This document shows positions 45,552 through 56,950 of a DNA stretch of 64,000 nt, piece by piece (the stretch's first letter is position 1; each line of letters begins with the position of its first letter). Both the position numbers and the translations under genes were made by a program. The notes below the pieces were generated by a model that was not told the origin of the DNA, made no database searches, and saw only the letters and a list, made by a program, of their open reading frames with translations. The DNA is from Cenococcum geophilum 1.58 (taxonomy: Eukaryota > Ascomycota > Dothideomycetes > Gloniales > Gloniaceae), in contig KV748208.1 of the NCBI GenBank assembly GCA_001692895.1, forward strand, positions 930,001-994,000. Reading direction: 5' to 3'.

Positions 45552-47060
45552 ATGGTTTCGTCAAGCGCTGTCAAGATGAGAAGGTGACGGGGCCGCAAGG
45601 TTCGGCTCTTCCGCCAAGTACGGCTTTTCCGCCAGGTACTAACATTCCGGACTCCGAGTTAGGGTCCAGTACCGTGTCTTTGGACAAGGATGTTGCGTTG
45701 GCCATCGTTGGAGAGCATTCGCAAGAGGTTGATAAAGCTGCAAGGGTACTAAGAAAAATAGACTCATTCTTAATCCCTGTTATGGTTTGTTGGTACGATC
45801 ATGTTCAATAAAATCCTATATAAATGACTGTCACCGATTCGAGTAGGCTATGGTCTAGTGTATTATGATAAGGCTATTCCAGGAAGTGCTGTCCTCTTCG
45901 GCATGACCAAGGACCTCTCGCTCGGTGTGGTCGACCCCTCCCACAACCGATACCGAGCACCTGAGCCGGGCCACCTCCATGTTCTACTTCGGCATGCTTG
46001 CTGGCCTTTATCCAATGACCTTCACGCTGCAGCGTTTCAACTTAGGAAGAATCCTCGGCGCCGTAGTTATAGTCCGGGCCTTGGTGTCGATTGAGGGTCC
46101 GTGCGCAGGTCAAGAATGAGATGTCTGTCTATTGAATGTGGCTCTAGGGCCTCTATATATATGCATGAGAAGTCGGTGATCGAGTCAAGGGGTCGGTGGT
46201 AAGGAAATCCGTTTCAGATCGACACTTGGTCCGTATGCTCACTGTAACCGTGATTAGCTGGCGGGGACTGTATGTCTGGCGCTTCTTCCTAGGCTTTGTG
46301 GAATCAATCATCCCGACAGGCTTCATGTGTATTATCAGCGGTTATTACATGCAAAAATGAGCAGGCTCTCCGTCAATCCTGGTGGTTCTCCTCCACCGGC
46401 CTATTTGTCACACCAGAAGAGCGCGTTGTGGCAGTTGAGCGACTACTGGAAGGCTAGATGGGGGTACGGTGTCAAAAAATTAAGCTAGCTCAACTACGAG
46501 AGACGCTCCTAGACATCAATGTATGACTCGTCGCACTCATGATGGCGTCCGCATACACAGTTAACGGTGCCGTCTCTGGCTTTGGCCCGCTCGTTGTCAG
46601 TACGTTTGGCTGGCCGTCACTCGACCCCATCCTCCTCCAGTTCCCCTTGGGCAGAATCTGTCTCATCGACATTCTGTGGCTGGCTCTCAGCTCATTTCCC
46701 GAACATTCACATTCCACTCCTCATCCTCAACTGTCTCCTTGTCATTGCCGGCTGTGCCATGATCTGGAAGTCCGGCTGGATGCATCATGCGCCTACGCCC
46801 GTTGCTGATTACTCTATCATCGGCACATTCGGGGCGGTCGTGAGCTTGACGATCTGTATCGGCATGGCGAACGTGGCCGGCGCAACAAAGAAGGGTGCCA
46901 TGGTCGTTGCTATTTTCATCGCGTACTGCATCGGGAATATTGTGAGGTCACAGCTTATCAGGAGTTAGACGAAGGCGAGGCACTATCCGGAACTGTGGGA
47001 AGGATTGATTATTTGGTAGGTGCTGTGCTATCCTACCAGCCCGGCTAGCTCTGATTCTTC
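45552..47060 (+). pseudogene. MFS anion:cation symporter-type permease (Dal5/allantoate family), broken
   Basis: Fragments in all three plus-strand frames follow the order of fungal Dal5-type permeases. They are MVSSSAVK (45552), KAARVLRKIDSFLIPVM (45735-45785), YYDKAIPGSAVLFGMTKDL (45859-45915), RATSMFYFGMLAGLYPMTFTLQRFNLGRILG (45975-46060), RFFLGFVESIIPTGFMCIISGYY (46280-46350), TPEERVVAVERLL (46410-46450), MMASAYTVNGAVSGFGPLVVSTFG (46539-46610), FPNIHIPLLILNCLLVIAGCAMIWKS (46697-46775) and YSIIGTFGAVVSLTICIGMANVAGATKK (46810-46895). Frameshifts and stops separate every block, and a part of the middle is missing. Damage is by indels and mixed substitutions, not by RIP. Confidence 0.85.
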
Positions 47061-47132
47061 TGCACCGCGATTATACGCATGCTAATTGACATAGTTATTG
47101 CATTACCATTACCGCAGCAACTGCATTATCCA

Positions 47133-47215
47133 TTGCACCGTCGATGAGCTCACGATCGTGGCCCGTGCACGATGATCAAGAACGGGCCACTATCGTGAGC
47201 ACATCGACGGTGCAA
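47133..47215. repeat. 34-bp-arm hairpin
   Basis: The left arm 47133-47166 (TTGCACCGTCGATG...TGGCCCGT) and the right arm 47182-47215 pair over 32 of 34 positions around a 15-nt loop. It contains no internal gene and is not part of a longer repeat that I can see. Confidence 0.9.
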
Positions 47216-49357
47216 GGGATACGTAGTTCTTTGGAGGGAGAATCAACAACAAGAGACGTATCTGATAGATGAGGAGGAGAAGGATAAACTAGCTTTCGAG
47301 GATTGACAGACAAGGAAATCCCCCTATTTTCGATATGTGCTCTAACTTTGCATGGCAGCGACAATATATGAGGACGGGTTTGTGCTAGCCTCAAACTAGC
47401 CTTCGTCTCCATACGGTGGCCCCCACCCCTTGCAGATATGAGCTCTATGTTTAGCGACAGCGCTCAATTCCAATGATTCAGTTTTTGAAGAGGTATTGCC
47501 ACGGCAGTTTCGCTTGACATGAGAAATTTCAAGTTGGTTACTCTTTGAACGTCGAACACTTGAGCTTTCTTGCCTTAAGCAGTAGTTCTTAGCAGCACTT
47601 GGGTTTTGAGCCGCGGCTATGCCTATTAAAGAAAAATCGTCTTTGGGAGCGTCCTAATGGGCGAAGTCACTTGAATAGCCTATGATCCCCTTGAAGAGGT
47701 TTTGCGGACAGTAGCTATAGACTCCCGGGCGGCACCATTAAATTCCACTTTTGCTGCACGATCATAATGAAAAGGCATTCTGAAGGCCATGACCTTTGCT
47801 GATCATATTGGACTAATTGAGTCTTTCACCTGCATGGCTCTTTTTTCTGTCGGGCAACGTAGTAACTGATACGACGATCCCCGGCCTTGGAGGATCTAGT
47901 TTTGATGTCTGCTTCGCGTTTATTGACCTCAACCCAACTCCCCAAGATGTTTACAGAGGGTTGTCGGACGTGAGTCATGCCAATATGGGAAAATCAATAG
48001 ATTAATCTTCTAAAAGCAGGTTAGCCTCGCGAGCATTAAACGACCCGCATCTCGTTATTAAGTTACGAGGTTTGGCTATGAGCAAGGCCACGTTGCTTTG
48101 TGCTATGGTAGTAAGATGAGTCTTCCGATCCAACTGAGGTATAATGCTCCCTGTATTCGCATGTATACATACTTTTTATATACTAGTAGCTTGCTGTGGA
48201 CGACCTGTATAACAGACGCAGGAAGGCTGGATCTGCATGATTTCGTTTAGGAGAATCTCACAAGATGATAGTCAAGAGTAATAGAACGAAGCTGAGGCTT
48301 CTGAGGCTTAATGAGCGAGCTCGTGAAGTGCCCAAAGTATTTGAAGGGGGTGTGTTGAAAAGGGGAATGTATGCGATCAAGGCTCTAAAATTAATGCTTC
48401 TAAAAGTGCTAACTCTGACTACGTCTAGAGATTGGGGCATCTGAGCGGTTTGCGGATGCTCTGCTGCTCTTCTGCTCTACTGCTCTGTTGGTCACGATTC
48501 AGCTTTTGCAGAGGCCCTTCGTCAATATATGTACGTACATTAGCGAAGCTTTTTCGTCCGCCCCTAACCTTGCTCGCCCCGGATACCGGATTTGCTTGCA
48601 TGGCACCCACAACCCCCTCCCCTGTACGGATTGCTAGCGGCTTGGCATAGAATATATGAGAACATTCACCCTTTCCATACGAAATGTGCCTAGACGCTAG
48701 CAATCCGTGCAGGGGAGGGGGTTGCACAAGGGCCCAGGCATTGGTGGGTCCGCATCGCTTAACAGGGCTGGTGGAACATGACGTTGAGAAGAATAAAAAA
48801 GAAGGGGATGAGAAATTAATGAGAATTGATGAATACTGATGAATATTATTGAGCCAGGTAGCGGTTGATTAGTGAGTTAGTTGTTTTTGTTAGTAACTGG
48901 GCCGGTAGAGGTTATTGGTGGTTTGTTGAAGTTGTTTTCAGGAGAATTTCCCAGTCGCGACGCCAAGGCCGCCTTCTGAGTGATTGGGCATTCGAGTGTC
49001 GCGTGCCCTCCCGTCTCTTTCTGCAGGGGTGTCGGCGATGACAAACGCCGCGCCCGGAGAAATTCTGCGAACCATTTCTAATTAAGGCTGGCCGCTCAGG
49101 AGCTATGCTCGGCGCGTGGGGGATGATTGACCCTCTTATAATCCCAAAGGCTGCTGTCCCAGTCTTCACGCATTTCTCACTCCCCGGGGGCTTTGGAAGA
49201 GGGGTGTTTGCTGAGTTCGGGCTGCATATATCAAACCTTGAGTTGGCGTTCAACGCCGCCAAACTTGGCTTCTGAATCAGGGAATCATCTTCTACTTCTC
49301 TACTTATAGCACTAGAGAAGGCCAACTGACAGATGCTGCACTTCGAGATAGCAGGCA
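47216..49357. other. Intergenic, no supported gene
   Basis: About 2 kb of mixed composition. It contains the inverted repeat listed at 48610-48724. An open minus frame of 159 codons (49391-48912) overlaps the first exon of the Cas1-type gene and has no domain I recognise. I do not call it a gene. Confidence 0.5.
48610..48724. repeat. 30-bp-arm inverted repeat
   Basis: CAACCCCCTCCCCTGTACGG...GCTAGCG (48610-48639) pairs with 48695-48724 at 29 of 30 positions around a 55-nt loop. It may be a small MITE or foldback remnant; no target duplication is obvious. Confidence 0.88.
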
Positions 49358-52181
49358 ATGCCTCGTCTTCGCCTTCCCACCGCTTCTCCATCAGCTCACG
49401 TCGTCAATCGATGTGCCTATGTCTTGATTCTGCTCCTCTTCGCTGCTGTAGCGTATAGACACACTTTGTTAGGTTCGTAACTTCTCTTTGCCCAAGCCTA
49501 TTCTCCTTGTAGTGTCTTACCACTTCTTAAATCCAAAGGACTAACGCTTGGCCCTTTCAGATGCGGCAGACCCTCACAAATGCGGAGCTCTCCTTCGTGA
49601 CGGCCAATGGCTCGATTCTCCCAAACTCGAAACTCCCCGAAGACCCTTCCAGAATTGGCAGCCTCCGGGATGTATGCTTCATGAATACAAAGGGCCGGAG
49701 ATTGCTAACTGCGCTGGATCTGGGAAGGTACTTTTCGTTGGAGACTCCACAATTCGTCAAACATTTTGGGCAACGGCGAAGAAGATAGATCGAGACCGTG
49801 CCGAGATCGAAAGGGCCACTGTAGACCAGCACGGAGATATTTTATTCTCAAGAGGAGGGTCAACTCTAAAGTTTGTCTGGGACCCTTTTCTGAACAGTTC
49901 CACACTCTATGACGAGCTTCATGCGTATCGAGAGAATGCGAATCCATCTTCGCTGGAAAAGCCACACGCAGGCTCAGGCTCAGGCGCCAATACTGGAAAT
50001 CAAAAATCGATTGCTGTGTTGATTGGTGGAGGTCTTTCGCATGCAAGACACATACAGCTCGACTCGCTCAAGCATTTCAAGGACGCAATCAGTAATATCA
50101 CTTCCGCTGCACATCCTCTAGACACGGCGACGAACGGGAAATCCCTGCCGCTTTATGGGGATGACGGTATTAGAGGTCAAATCTTCTTTGCTCCTATCCG
50201 GGAACCACTGTATGAAGAACTTTCTCCGGCTAGGGCAGTTACAATCACTCCAGAGAAAATTGATCAAATGAATGAAGCCCTTGAACAGCTCTCATCACAT
50301 CAAGGTCTCAAAGTTTTATGGAGTTTCTCTGGTATGATATCTGGCCAACCAGAAGCATACAGCGAGAGTGGGTTGCATGTTATTGAAAATGTGGCTGCCC
50401 GTATGGCAGACGTTCTTCTGAACTTGAGGTGTAACGCCAAGTCTACCCGTCGAGATGGATATCCCTACAACCGTACATGCTGCAACGATTATAATCCCCT
50501 GAACTGGGTTCAAATGACTTTGTTGATCTTTGCTCTTGTGGTTCTTCTGATGATAGCTTTCCAAGCTGCAAGAGGTACGCCATTAACTACGCCTGCTCGT
50601 GTCCGTTTTGCTAAGAGCATAGCTTGTCAACGGTCACAATCTATTTCGAGAAATTCTCTGGAGAGTGTAATGGTCGCCTTTGCGGTTATCTCTTGTTGCG
50701 TTTGCTATTGCTATCTAGCGGATAGAACGCAAGTTTTCAACAAAGTTCATAAGCAGTATACTAACTTTGATTTTTTCACATTCTTGAGCATTAGTCTAAC
50801 GTTGGGCATCATATCAACCCGAGGACCTCCATCACATACAGGCCGAAGGCGTTCTGAAAGTTATCCTGGAACCTCGATTCGGCAGACATTTCTCTCGCGC
50901 AGCCAGACCAATGAATGGAAAGGGTGGATGCAATGCGTTGTACTTACCTATCACTACACTGGAGCCTCTAACCAATTATGGATTAGCGAGATCTATCAAG
51001 TTCTGATCGCCTCGTACCTCTTCCTCACTGGATACGGCCATACAATGTACTTCTATCAAAAGAAGGACTACTCATTTCGTCGGGTGGCGGCTGTTCTGAT
51101 TCGCTTGAATCTTCTCGCCTGCTTGCTTCCGTATATGATGCGAACGACGTACACGTTTTACTACTTCGCACCATTGGCCAGTTTTTGGTTCTTGGTCGTT
51201 TACTTAACTATGAGGATTGGCTATCATCGCAATGAATCCCTACAATTCCTTATTGGAAAGATCGTAACATCCGCCGTGGTCGTTACTGCCTTCATCCACG
51301 TCAAAGGAGTACTAGCAGTTGTGTTCTTGGCCCTTAGGTTCACTTGTAGGATCAGTTGGAACGTTAATGAGTGGGAATATCGCCTTGGTCTGGACAAATA
51401 TGTTGTCTACGTCGGAATGCTTGTTGCTGTTCTCTACATTCGAATATCAAAATTTATGTCTTCTCAAACACGGCCGAACATCCTTACAGAGATACACTCT
51501 GACTACTTTGACACTGTACGCGTATTCTTCATCTTTGCAGCTCTGATCACTCTTCCGGTATTTTGGTTTGCCACGCGTTGCTTTCCCAACATATTCGACT
51601 ACAATTCGTGGCAGCCGTACATCGCTTGGCTACCAATTGCCGCCTTTGTTGTGCTCCGGAACTCGACAAAATTTCTGCGCAGCTACCATGCGACCGCATT
51701 TTCCTGGCTCGGTCGTTATTCCCTTGAAACATACACGCTACAGCATCATATATGGCTAGCAGGAGATACTCATGGACTTTTGAGCACGGGTATCTTTAAA
51801 GGTGACGGCACGATCAAAAACGATAGGTGGCGCGACTTCGTTTTTCTCACGTCAATCTTCATCTGGATGAGCTGGCGCGTTGGAAAGGCAACGAGGACAA
51901 TCACAGCTTGGATCACCCAGGAGTCAGTTGCGGATCGGCAAACCCTAGAGATAACAGAGATGCATGGCAGAAAAGCCAGTGAACTACGCTTTCCGGACTA
52001 CAGCAATGATATTGTCGGCCAAAAGACTACTTCCGCTGCTGGAGTTGCGCCAGCACAGAAGAAGTTACGCTTTACTATGTGGCCAAAAGACCTTCGAGTG
52101 CGTGTCTTTATAATACTAGGCATATTATGGATCCTGAATATGGTGAGTGGAAAAACCAGCTCTTTTATGGGACTTTGCTGA
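49358..52181 (+). CDS. CAS1: Cas1p/CASD1-type polysaccharide O-acetyltransferase
   Basis: Members O-acetylate glycans in the Golgi (capsule glucuronoxylomannan in Cryptococcus, sialic acid by human CASD1). Exon 1 is 49358-49472 (MPRLRLPTASPS), which encodes a signal-anchor at about residues 18-34. The intron is 49473-49560 (GTTCGT..TTTCAG, branch CTAAC). Exon 2 is 49561-52181, giving 911 aa. The lumenal SGNH/GDSL-like domain starts DPHKCGALLRDGQWLD and has the catalytic GDSTIRQ at residues 99-105. A single TM segment (MTLLIFALVVLLMIAFQA) follows at about 320-340. The multi-pass Cas1 acyltransferase domain (PF07779-like) has WMQCVVLTYHYTGAS, RLNLLACLLPYMM and the conserved SLETYTLQHHIWLAGD near the C-terminal end. 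Length fits fungal CAS1-like proteins. The exon 1 join is my inference from phase and the hydrophobic anchor. Confidence 0.92.
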
Positions 52182-52847
52182 CAGGATAAAAAGACCTACA
52201 CTTAGAATTATATATAGACTTTGTCACGGTTTGGTTTGAGGTATATAATTCTTGGCAAGTCTATTTAGAAGTGTTAATAGTAGTGTTTGTTTGCGGCATT
52301 GCCGGCGTCACGCATAACTCCCATTCGGGAAGGGAGTCCAATTATATCATGTAATGTATGTGACCTAACACTTGACGTTTTGCGTGGAAGAATGAGGGTG
52401 CAATGCTATAGATGCCATCCATTTTGCTGTAGACAGGAGGAAGATCGGGGAGAGCAGAGGTCAGAAGAGAAGTGGATGGTGCTGTTGATGTTCAGTTCCC
52501 GAGCTCTTACCTACAGCGCAATTAATAGTAGCTCCGCCCCTCTCTCGAAGCCGAAAGTAAAAATCGAATTACAACAGTAAGCTACAATACAGCGTCGTAA
52601 CGTCAAGGAGCCATAGACGCGAGGTGATTTAGCCGAATTTTACGCGATTGACGATTGACGGTAGGTACTCTGCCTTAGGTAAACGCCAAGCGCCGAGATA
52701 GTGAATCAGCACATGCAATTCATCGACACGCCCAATGCATATAACACACGACCTCCATTTCCCATACTTGTAGTCTTATTCCCACCTCCACCATTCTACC
52801 TCTTCTACCTTCACAAATTACCATCTCCTCTCTCTAGCTCTGCAAAC
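52182..52847. other. Intergenic / 5' region of the 2EXR gene
   Basis: No gene is visible. The last 100 bases are CT-rich (CACCTCCACCATTCTACCTC), as in fungal 5' leaders. The frame upstream of 52848 stays open to 52701 with an ATG at 52713, so a longer N-terminus cannot be excluded. Confidence 0.5.
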
Positions 52848-53969
52848 ATGACAGAACCAAGCTCAACACCACCAGCACCCCACTCCCCCGACACCCCAAT
52901 GACTGAGGACCTACCTCAAACACAGCCTTCCCCAGACACCCAATTCCCCTCATCAGACGCCCTGAATCCAGCTACGAACGATGCCACACTCACCGCCCTA
53001 ACCAAGCCCGAGCGGGAAACCTTCTCTCTCCTCCTCTCCCTCCCCCGCGAGCTCCGCGACCGTATCTACACCTTCGCCCTAACCTCGCCATCGCCCTTCT
53101 GGTGGCCGACACCGCGCACATCGCACCACCTGTCACCGGCGCTGCTCGCCGTATCGCGAGCCGTGTACCACGAGGCAGCGCCGCTACTCTACAGCAGCAA
53201 CAAGTTCCTATTCACACACCCAAGCGACTGCAACATGTTCCGGGTCATCACGCCGCCGTTCTCGGCGCACATGACATCCGTGTGCTTCCGCATCCGCGAG
53301 AAGGACCTGCGGCTGTGGACCGCCTATCTGGGCTCCTCGAGCACCGTCCGCAGCCTGCGCCACGACCTGCCCAAGCTCAAGAGCCTCTGGGTCTTCCTGC
53401 GCTGCGGCGTCCGGACCAACCCCGCCCTCGTATTCCATCCGCAGCAAGGGGGGATGGGTGGAGGGGGAGGAGGAGTAGGGCCGGGAGTGGGAGCAGGAGG
53501 AGGAGGGCCGGGAGGACACATGCAAGGCGGCGGCGGCGGCGGCGGCGGCGGGCAGCATGGCAACAACACCAACGCACCGCCACCACCACCACCACTTCCG
53601 CTTCTGCCGCCGCTCCATCCCGGCGCCGCAGCAGCTGTGGGCGCGCAAGGCGGACCACCGCCCGCGCCACCGAACCTGATACTGCACGCCGCGGGCCCGG
53701 CGGATCTGCTCGACCGCTTTTTCCTCTGGGAGCGCGACCAGGGGCTCGAGACCCTGTGTCTGTCGCTGCAGGACAAGACCGGGGACGCTGAGGTAAAGGT
53801 CGTGTGCATCCAGCGGCTGCTGCGCCAGGACGTGCGCACGCTGGCGCGCAGCTACCCGGACGAGCTTGTCATGGATCAGCAGGGGGATGCGCGGACGCGG
53901 TTCAAGAGGGCGTGGGGCGTCGAGGTCAGTTTAGAGTTGAGTGCGATGGATTTGATGCCGCCAGCTTGA
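52848..53969 (+). CDS. 2EXR/F-box-like domain protein with Gly/Pro-rich insert
   Basis: Single-exon gene of 373 aa from ATG 52848. Residues 1-50 are Pro/Thr/Ser-rich. Residues 57-80 (FSLLLSLPRELRDRIYTFAL) are the signature of fungal 2EXR/F-box-like proteins, followed by SPALLAVSRAVYHEAAPLLYSSN and a domain through about residue 200. Residues about 200-300 are a low-complexity insert: poly-Gly near 53448-53550, then poly-Pro near 53578-53600 and Ala. The C-terminus (GPADLLDRFFLWERDQGLETLCL...TRFKRAWGVE) is ordered. The family function is unknown; some members resemble substrate-binding parts of SCF ligases. Sequence is very GC-rich, unlike its neighbours. Start choice rests on the CT-rich leader before 52848. 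Confidence 0.8.
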   Translation: MTEPSSTPPAPHSPDTPMTEDLPQTQPSPDTQFPSSDALNPATNDATLTALTKPERETFSLLLSLPRELRDRIYTFALTSPSPFWWPTPRTSHHLSPALLAVSRAVYHEAAPLLYSSNKFLFTHPSDCNMFRVITPPFSAHMTSVCFRIREKDLRLWTAYLGSSSTVRSLRHDLPKLKSLWVFLRCGVRTNPALVFHPQQGGMGGGGGGVGPGVGAGGGGPGGHMQGGGGGGGGGQHGNNTNAPPPPPPLPLLPPLHPGAAAAVGAQGGPPPAPPNLILHAAGPADLLDRFFLWERDQGLETLCLSLQDKTGDAEVKVVCIQRLLRQDVRTLARSYPDELVMDQQGDARTRFKRAWGVEVSLELSAMDLMPPA

Positions 53970-54727
53970 AAATTTTTTTGCATTGCCGCGTATACTGCTT
54001 GGAACTGCCTATGATTGCATGACAAACAAAATATTTCTACATAGTTTCGAATCATTAGGGAGGGGAATCATTTTGGGTAATACTGTTAAGGAGGATAACG
54101 TTCAACTGTTATTTCTATGTACGCTTTGGTGAAAATATTTGGAATAGTATACGGTAGGATTTTGGAGGGTCTTAGGGCCGGATCGCAGGACATGACGTTA
54201 AGTGGTTTAATTCCTTCGATGTCATTCGTAATGCCGTCAGACAGGCTACAGATTATGACACCAGTCATACAGGCTCGATGGACTCATATTACTTTGAAAG
54301 ATAATAGCAGGGCTCTGTTCTCAAGCCATCCAAATATCAGAAGTCTTGTTCTCAAGACCGCACAATTGGTTTACTGTGACAGACACAAAGTCATGAAAAA
54401 GACGCTTTCCTTTGAAGTCTCACCTCACTTGCATGAAAGGTACTAAAAGCACAGATTATACAAAGGAACCATACTACTCAGCAGGGCTTGATTCACAATG
54501 GTCACACCTCTAGCCCCAGCTTGAACGCTATATATTAATACACTAACCCAGTCTATTATGCCAGGTCAACATGTATCGGAAAAAAAACTCAAAGCTTGTG
54601 CATGGAAGACGAAATATCAGACAGAGGGTATACGACAAAGAGGAGAAGGACAACGAAAAGTGGACAAAGAAATTGCTCACCTCCGCCACCTACCTGTGCG
54701 CTACTCCAACCTACCTTTGCCCCAGGG
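53970..54727. other. Intergenic between convergent genes
   Basis: Separates the 2EXR gene and the convergent minus-strand gene. A 109-codon plus frame at 54117-54446 has no recognisable domain and weak coding character. I do not call it. Confidence 0.5.
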
Positions 54728-56950
54728 TTACTCAAACCCATTTGTCGTGAAGAAAAGCGATCCCATCAATTCTTCGTGATTGCTGATCCAAGCGCTGTAG
54801 CGTCGAGAACGAGCGGAGCTCTTTCTGGAACTTACCGACTCTTTTCTCTCACCTGTGATAACTTTCCGAGATGCTGATGAGCGCCTGCGTCCGGACCTGA
54901 ATCGCGATACACGCCTAGGGAGGTACGCCTCTTCATATCCGTAGTCGTAGCCATCGTTGAAGTATTCGCTATAAGTTGTGAAATTTAGGTCCTGCTCGAT
55001 TTCGCCTTCCGCCTGTAATTGCGTATTATAACCCGTCTCAATTGGAGGGGGACGGTGTTTCGACGGGGCGGGCTGAGACTGGGTCTGTTCCGTCTGTTGA
55101 AGCATTGCGGTTTGAATCTCATCAAAGTCTCCAAATAGGTCCCATTGGGATTGTGGGACCGGGGGAGCAAATTGAGGATAGTCTGGGACGAAGAGAGTAT
55201 CATGAGGGCTTGTTGGATTTGGACCCGGCTCCGCATAGTTGACTAGGGGTCGAGCTCTCAAGCTTCGGCGTCGAGGTGTCGGAGCAGCTGCTGGCGTGGA
55301 TTGTCTGGCATCGCCCCGAGAAGCTTCCCGCGTAGCCTTGGATTTCCTCTGCTTGCGAGGGTGTACGGCAATCTCCTTTTCCTCTTCCGCCTCAGAATCA
55401 CTGTCCGCTCCCCTATTGCACTTAAGCCTGCTCTTTTTAGACTGCTTATTCTTTTGCCTTGCCGCAACAAACTTCTCTAAGTCACCAAGATGGACAACAA
55501 CGTTCGAATCTAGAACTCCACGGGCCTCAAATTGCCTGATTTGTGCAGGAGGTCGTGACCCAAGTTTCGCCTTGTTCATTGCGTAGGTAAGAGTGTGCTC
55601 GTGCGGCTTCGGGTCGCCGTGTGAGTAGTCTCCATGGAATGGGTAATCGGGATACTTTTCATTCAGCCGACCCTCTCTGCATGCTTCGAGAAAACTTGAA
55701 GCAATATTGGCTTCGATTGATCCGGCTAGTGTTGCCGCAAAACGTTGCTTAGGTTCGTTAACCATGTGACGAACGTCAACCTCGACATCCAGCTTTTTGC
55801 AGATGTCAGGGAAGTCCAAAAAACGTTCTATGCAGTAGAGATGGACATGTCCGGCCGTCAGAAAAGGATCAGCATTAAGCCGATACTTGTACCATTTCTC
55901 ATCGAAAGCGACACGGTATTGGCCATGGAGAATGCTGCCTTTCATATCTCTTTGAACTGGGCAGTCCTTAAAGCGGCATTTGGAGAGGTCAGGCGTCCTG
56001 TACCGACGGGCAGAATCTGCTGGAGACTTTTGAATCCAAAGCTTGAGCTTGCAGTCCTTAGTTTCAGGGTGTTCGTAAAGGAACTCCCGAATTTGCCTGG
56101 TTGTGTATGTCCTCTCTGAAAGCTCACCATACTTGTTATACCCAAAACAAGTTTTACGACCCATCCACTCACCCAAAGGATGAGGACACAGCAGACTATA
56201 AACTTCGTCGGCATCATATTGATTTATTTTGCCAGTTCGAGAAGTCTTGCCTTCCGTAATTCCATTTATCCGGACCCACCAGGCTCTTCTATCAGTCTTG
56301 GGCTTCTCCGGGACAAACGTAGTGTTGACATATTTAGTACGTGTCCGGCGGGTTTTTTTAAGGGATGAAGCTTCGCTCAGATCTGTTGAAGCTGTCGATG
56401 TGCGGCGACGACCGTCTTTTAGAGCAGCGTCAACTCGTACACTTGGCTGCAGGTCAGAATCATCCAGATATGCTGCCAGACGACTCGGATAAGGCTTTTG
56501 GACATGCTCTACAACAACAGTTTCAGGTTCCGTGTGGTTGTATTGGTAGGAATGGTCTTGTAATCGTGGGTCAACGGCAGCATGTGTAGTGTAGCTAAAA
56601 CCCGATACCACGTTTTGTGCGTCAAGAGGAACCGCAGCAAATGGCCTGGCGATCATCTGAACAGATGCTCGGCGGCTGGCGACTACATTGAGTTGATTGG
56701 CATTGCTGGCAGATCCGTCAGCCTCCGTCCCGAAATACTTATCGTAATCTTGAAGACCCAAATTGAGATCGTTGAAATGGTTAGTGGAATCTATGATGTC
56801 AAATACCCCGAGTTCCGGGTTGTTGAGGTTGTCCCATAGACCTTCAAATCCATCTATTGCTGGGTCATTGTATAGGAAGCTCCACTCGGGGTTGGTAGCG
56901 ATGCTGTTATTTCGGGAGATCCCCTCAGTAATAACCATAGATGGCGACAT
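54728..56950 (-). CDS. Large conserved-looking protein of unknown function
   Basis: From ATG 56950 the frame encodes 740 aa; it stays open upstream to 57031 without another ATG, and an intron acceptor may lie at about 57037. The first 180 residues are polar and disordered. The central part is a dense, globular-looking region: RRTRTKYVNTTF, DRRAWWVRINGITEGKTSRTGKINQYD, LCPHPLGEWMGRKTCFGYNKYGEL, YTTRQIREFLYEHP, LSKCRFKDCPVQRDM and GHVHLYCIERFLDFP. Conserved-looking Cys/His positions could bind metal. The C-terminal third is charged and Ser/Arg-rich with several basic clusters (KNKQSKKSRLK; RKQRKSK; RRRSLRAR), which suggests nuclear location. The last exon may be shorter: a GTAAGT donor-like site lies near 54830. 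I recognise no named domain. Confidence 0.75.
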   Translation of the reverse strand: MSPSMVITEGISRNNSIATNPEWSFLYNDPAIDGFEGLWDNLNNPELGVFDIIDSTNHFNDLNLGLQDYDKYFGTEADGSASNANQLNVVASRRASVQMIARPFAAVPLDAQNVVSGFSYTTHAAVDPRLQDHSYQYNHTEPETVVVEHVQKPYPSRLAAYLDDSDLQPSVRVDAALKDGRRRTSTASTDLSEASSLKKTRRTRTKYVNTTFVPEKPKTDRRAWWVRINGITEGKTSRTGKINQYDADEVYSLLCPHPLGEWMGRKTCFGYNKYGELSERTYTTRQIREFLYEHPETKDCKLKLWIQKSPADSARRYRTPDLSKCRFKDCPVQRDMKGSILHGQYRVAFDEKWYKYRLNADPFLTAGHVHLYCIERFLDFPDICKKLDVEVDVRHMVNEPKQRFAATLAGSIEANIASSFLEACREGRLNEKYPDYPFHGDYSHGDPKPHEHTLTYAMNKAKLGSRPPAQIRQFEARGVLDSNVVVHLGDLEKFVAARQKNKQSKKSRLKCNRGADSDSEAEEEKEIAVHPRKQRKSKATREASRGDARQSTPAAAPTPRRRSLRARPLVNYAEPGPNPTSPHDTLFVPDYPQFAPPVPQSQWDLFGDFDEIQTAMLQQTEQTQSQPAPSKHRPPPIETGYNTQLQAEGEIEQDLNFTTYSEYFNDGYDYGYEEAYLPRRVSRFRSGRRRSSASRKVITGERKESVSSRKSSARSRRYSAWISNHEELMGSLFFTTNGFE

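Noticed and set aside
48912..49391. 159-codon minus-strand open frame
   Set aside because: It overlaps the first exon of the Cas1-type gene in antisense and shows no domain. I treat it as a chance frame.
54117..54446. 109-codon plus-strand frame between convergent genes
   Set aside because: No domain, AT-rich codon use unlike the neighbours, and no conserved start context.
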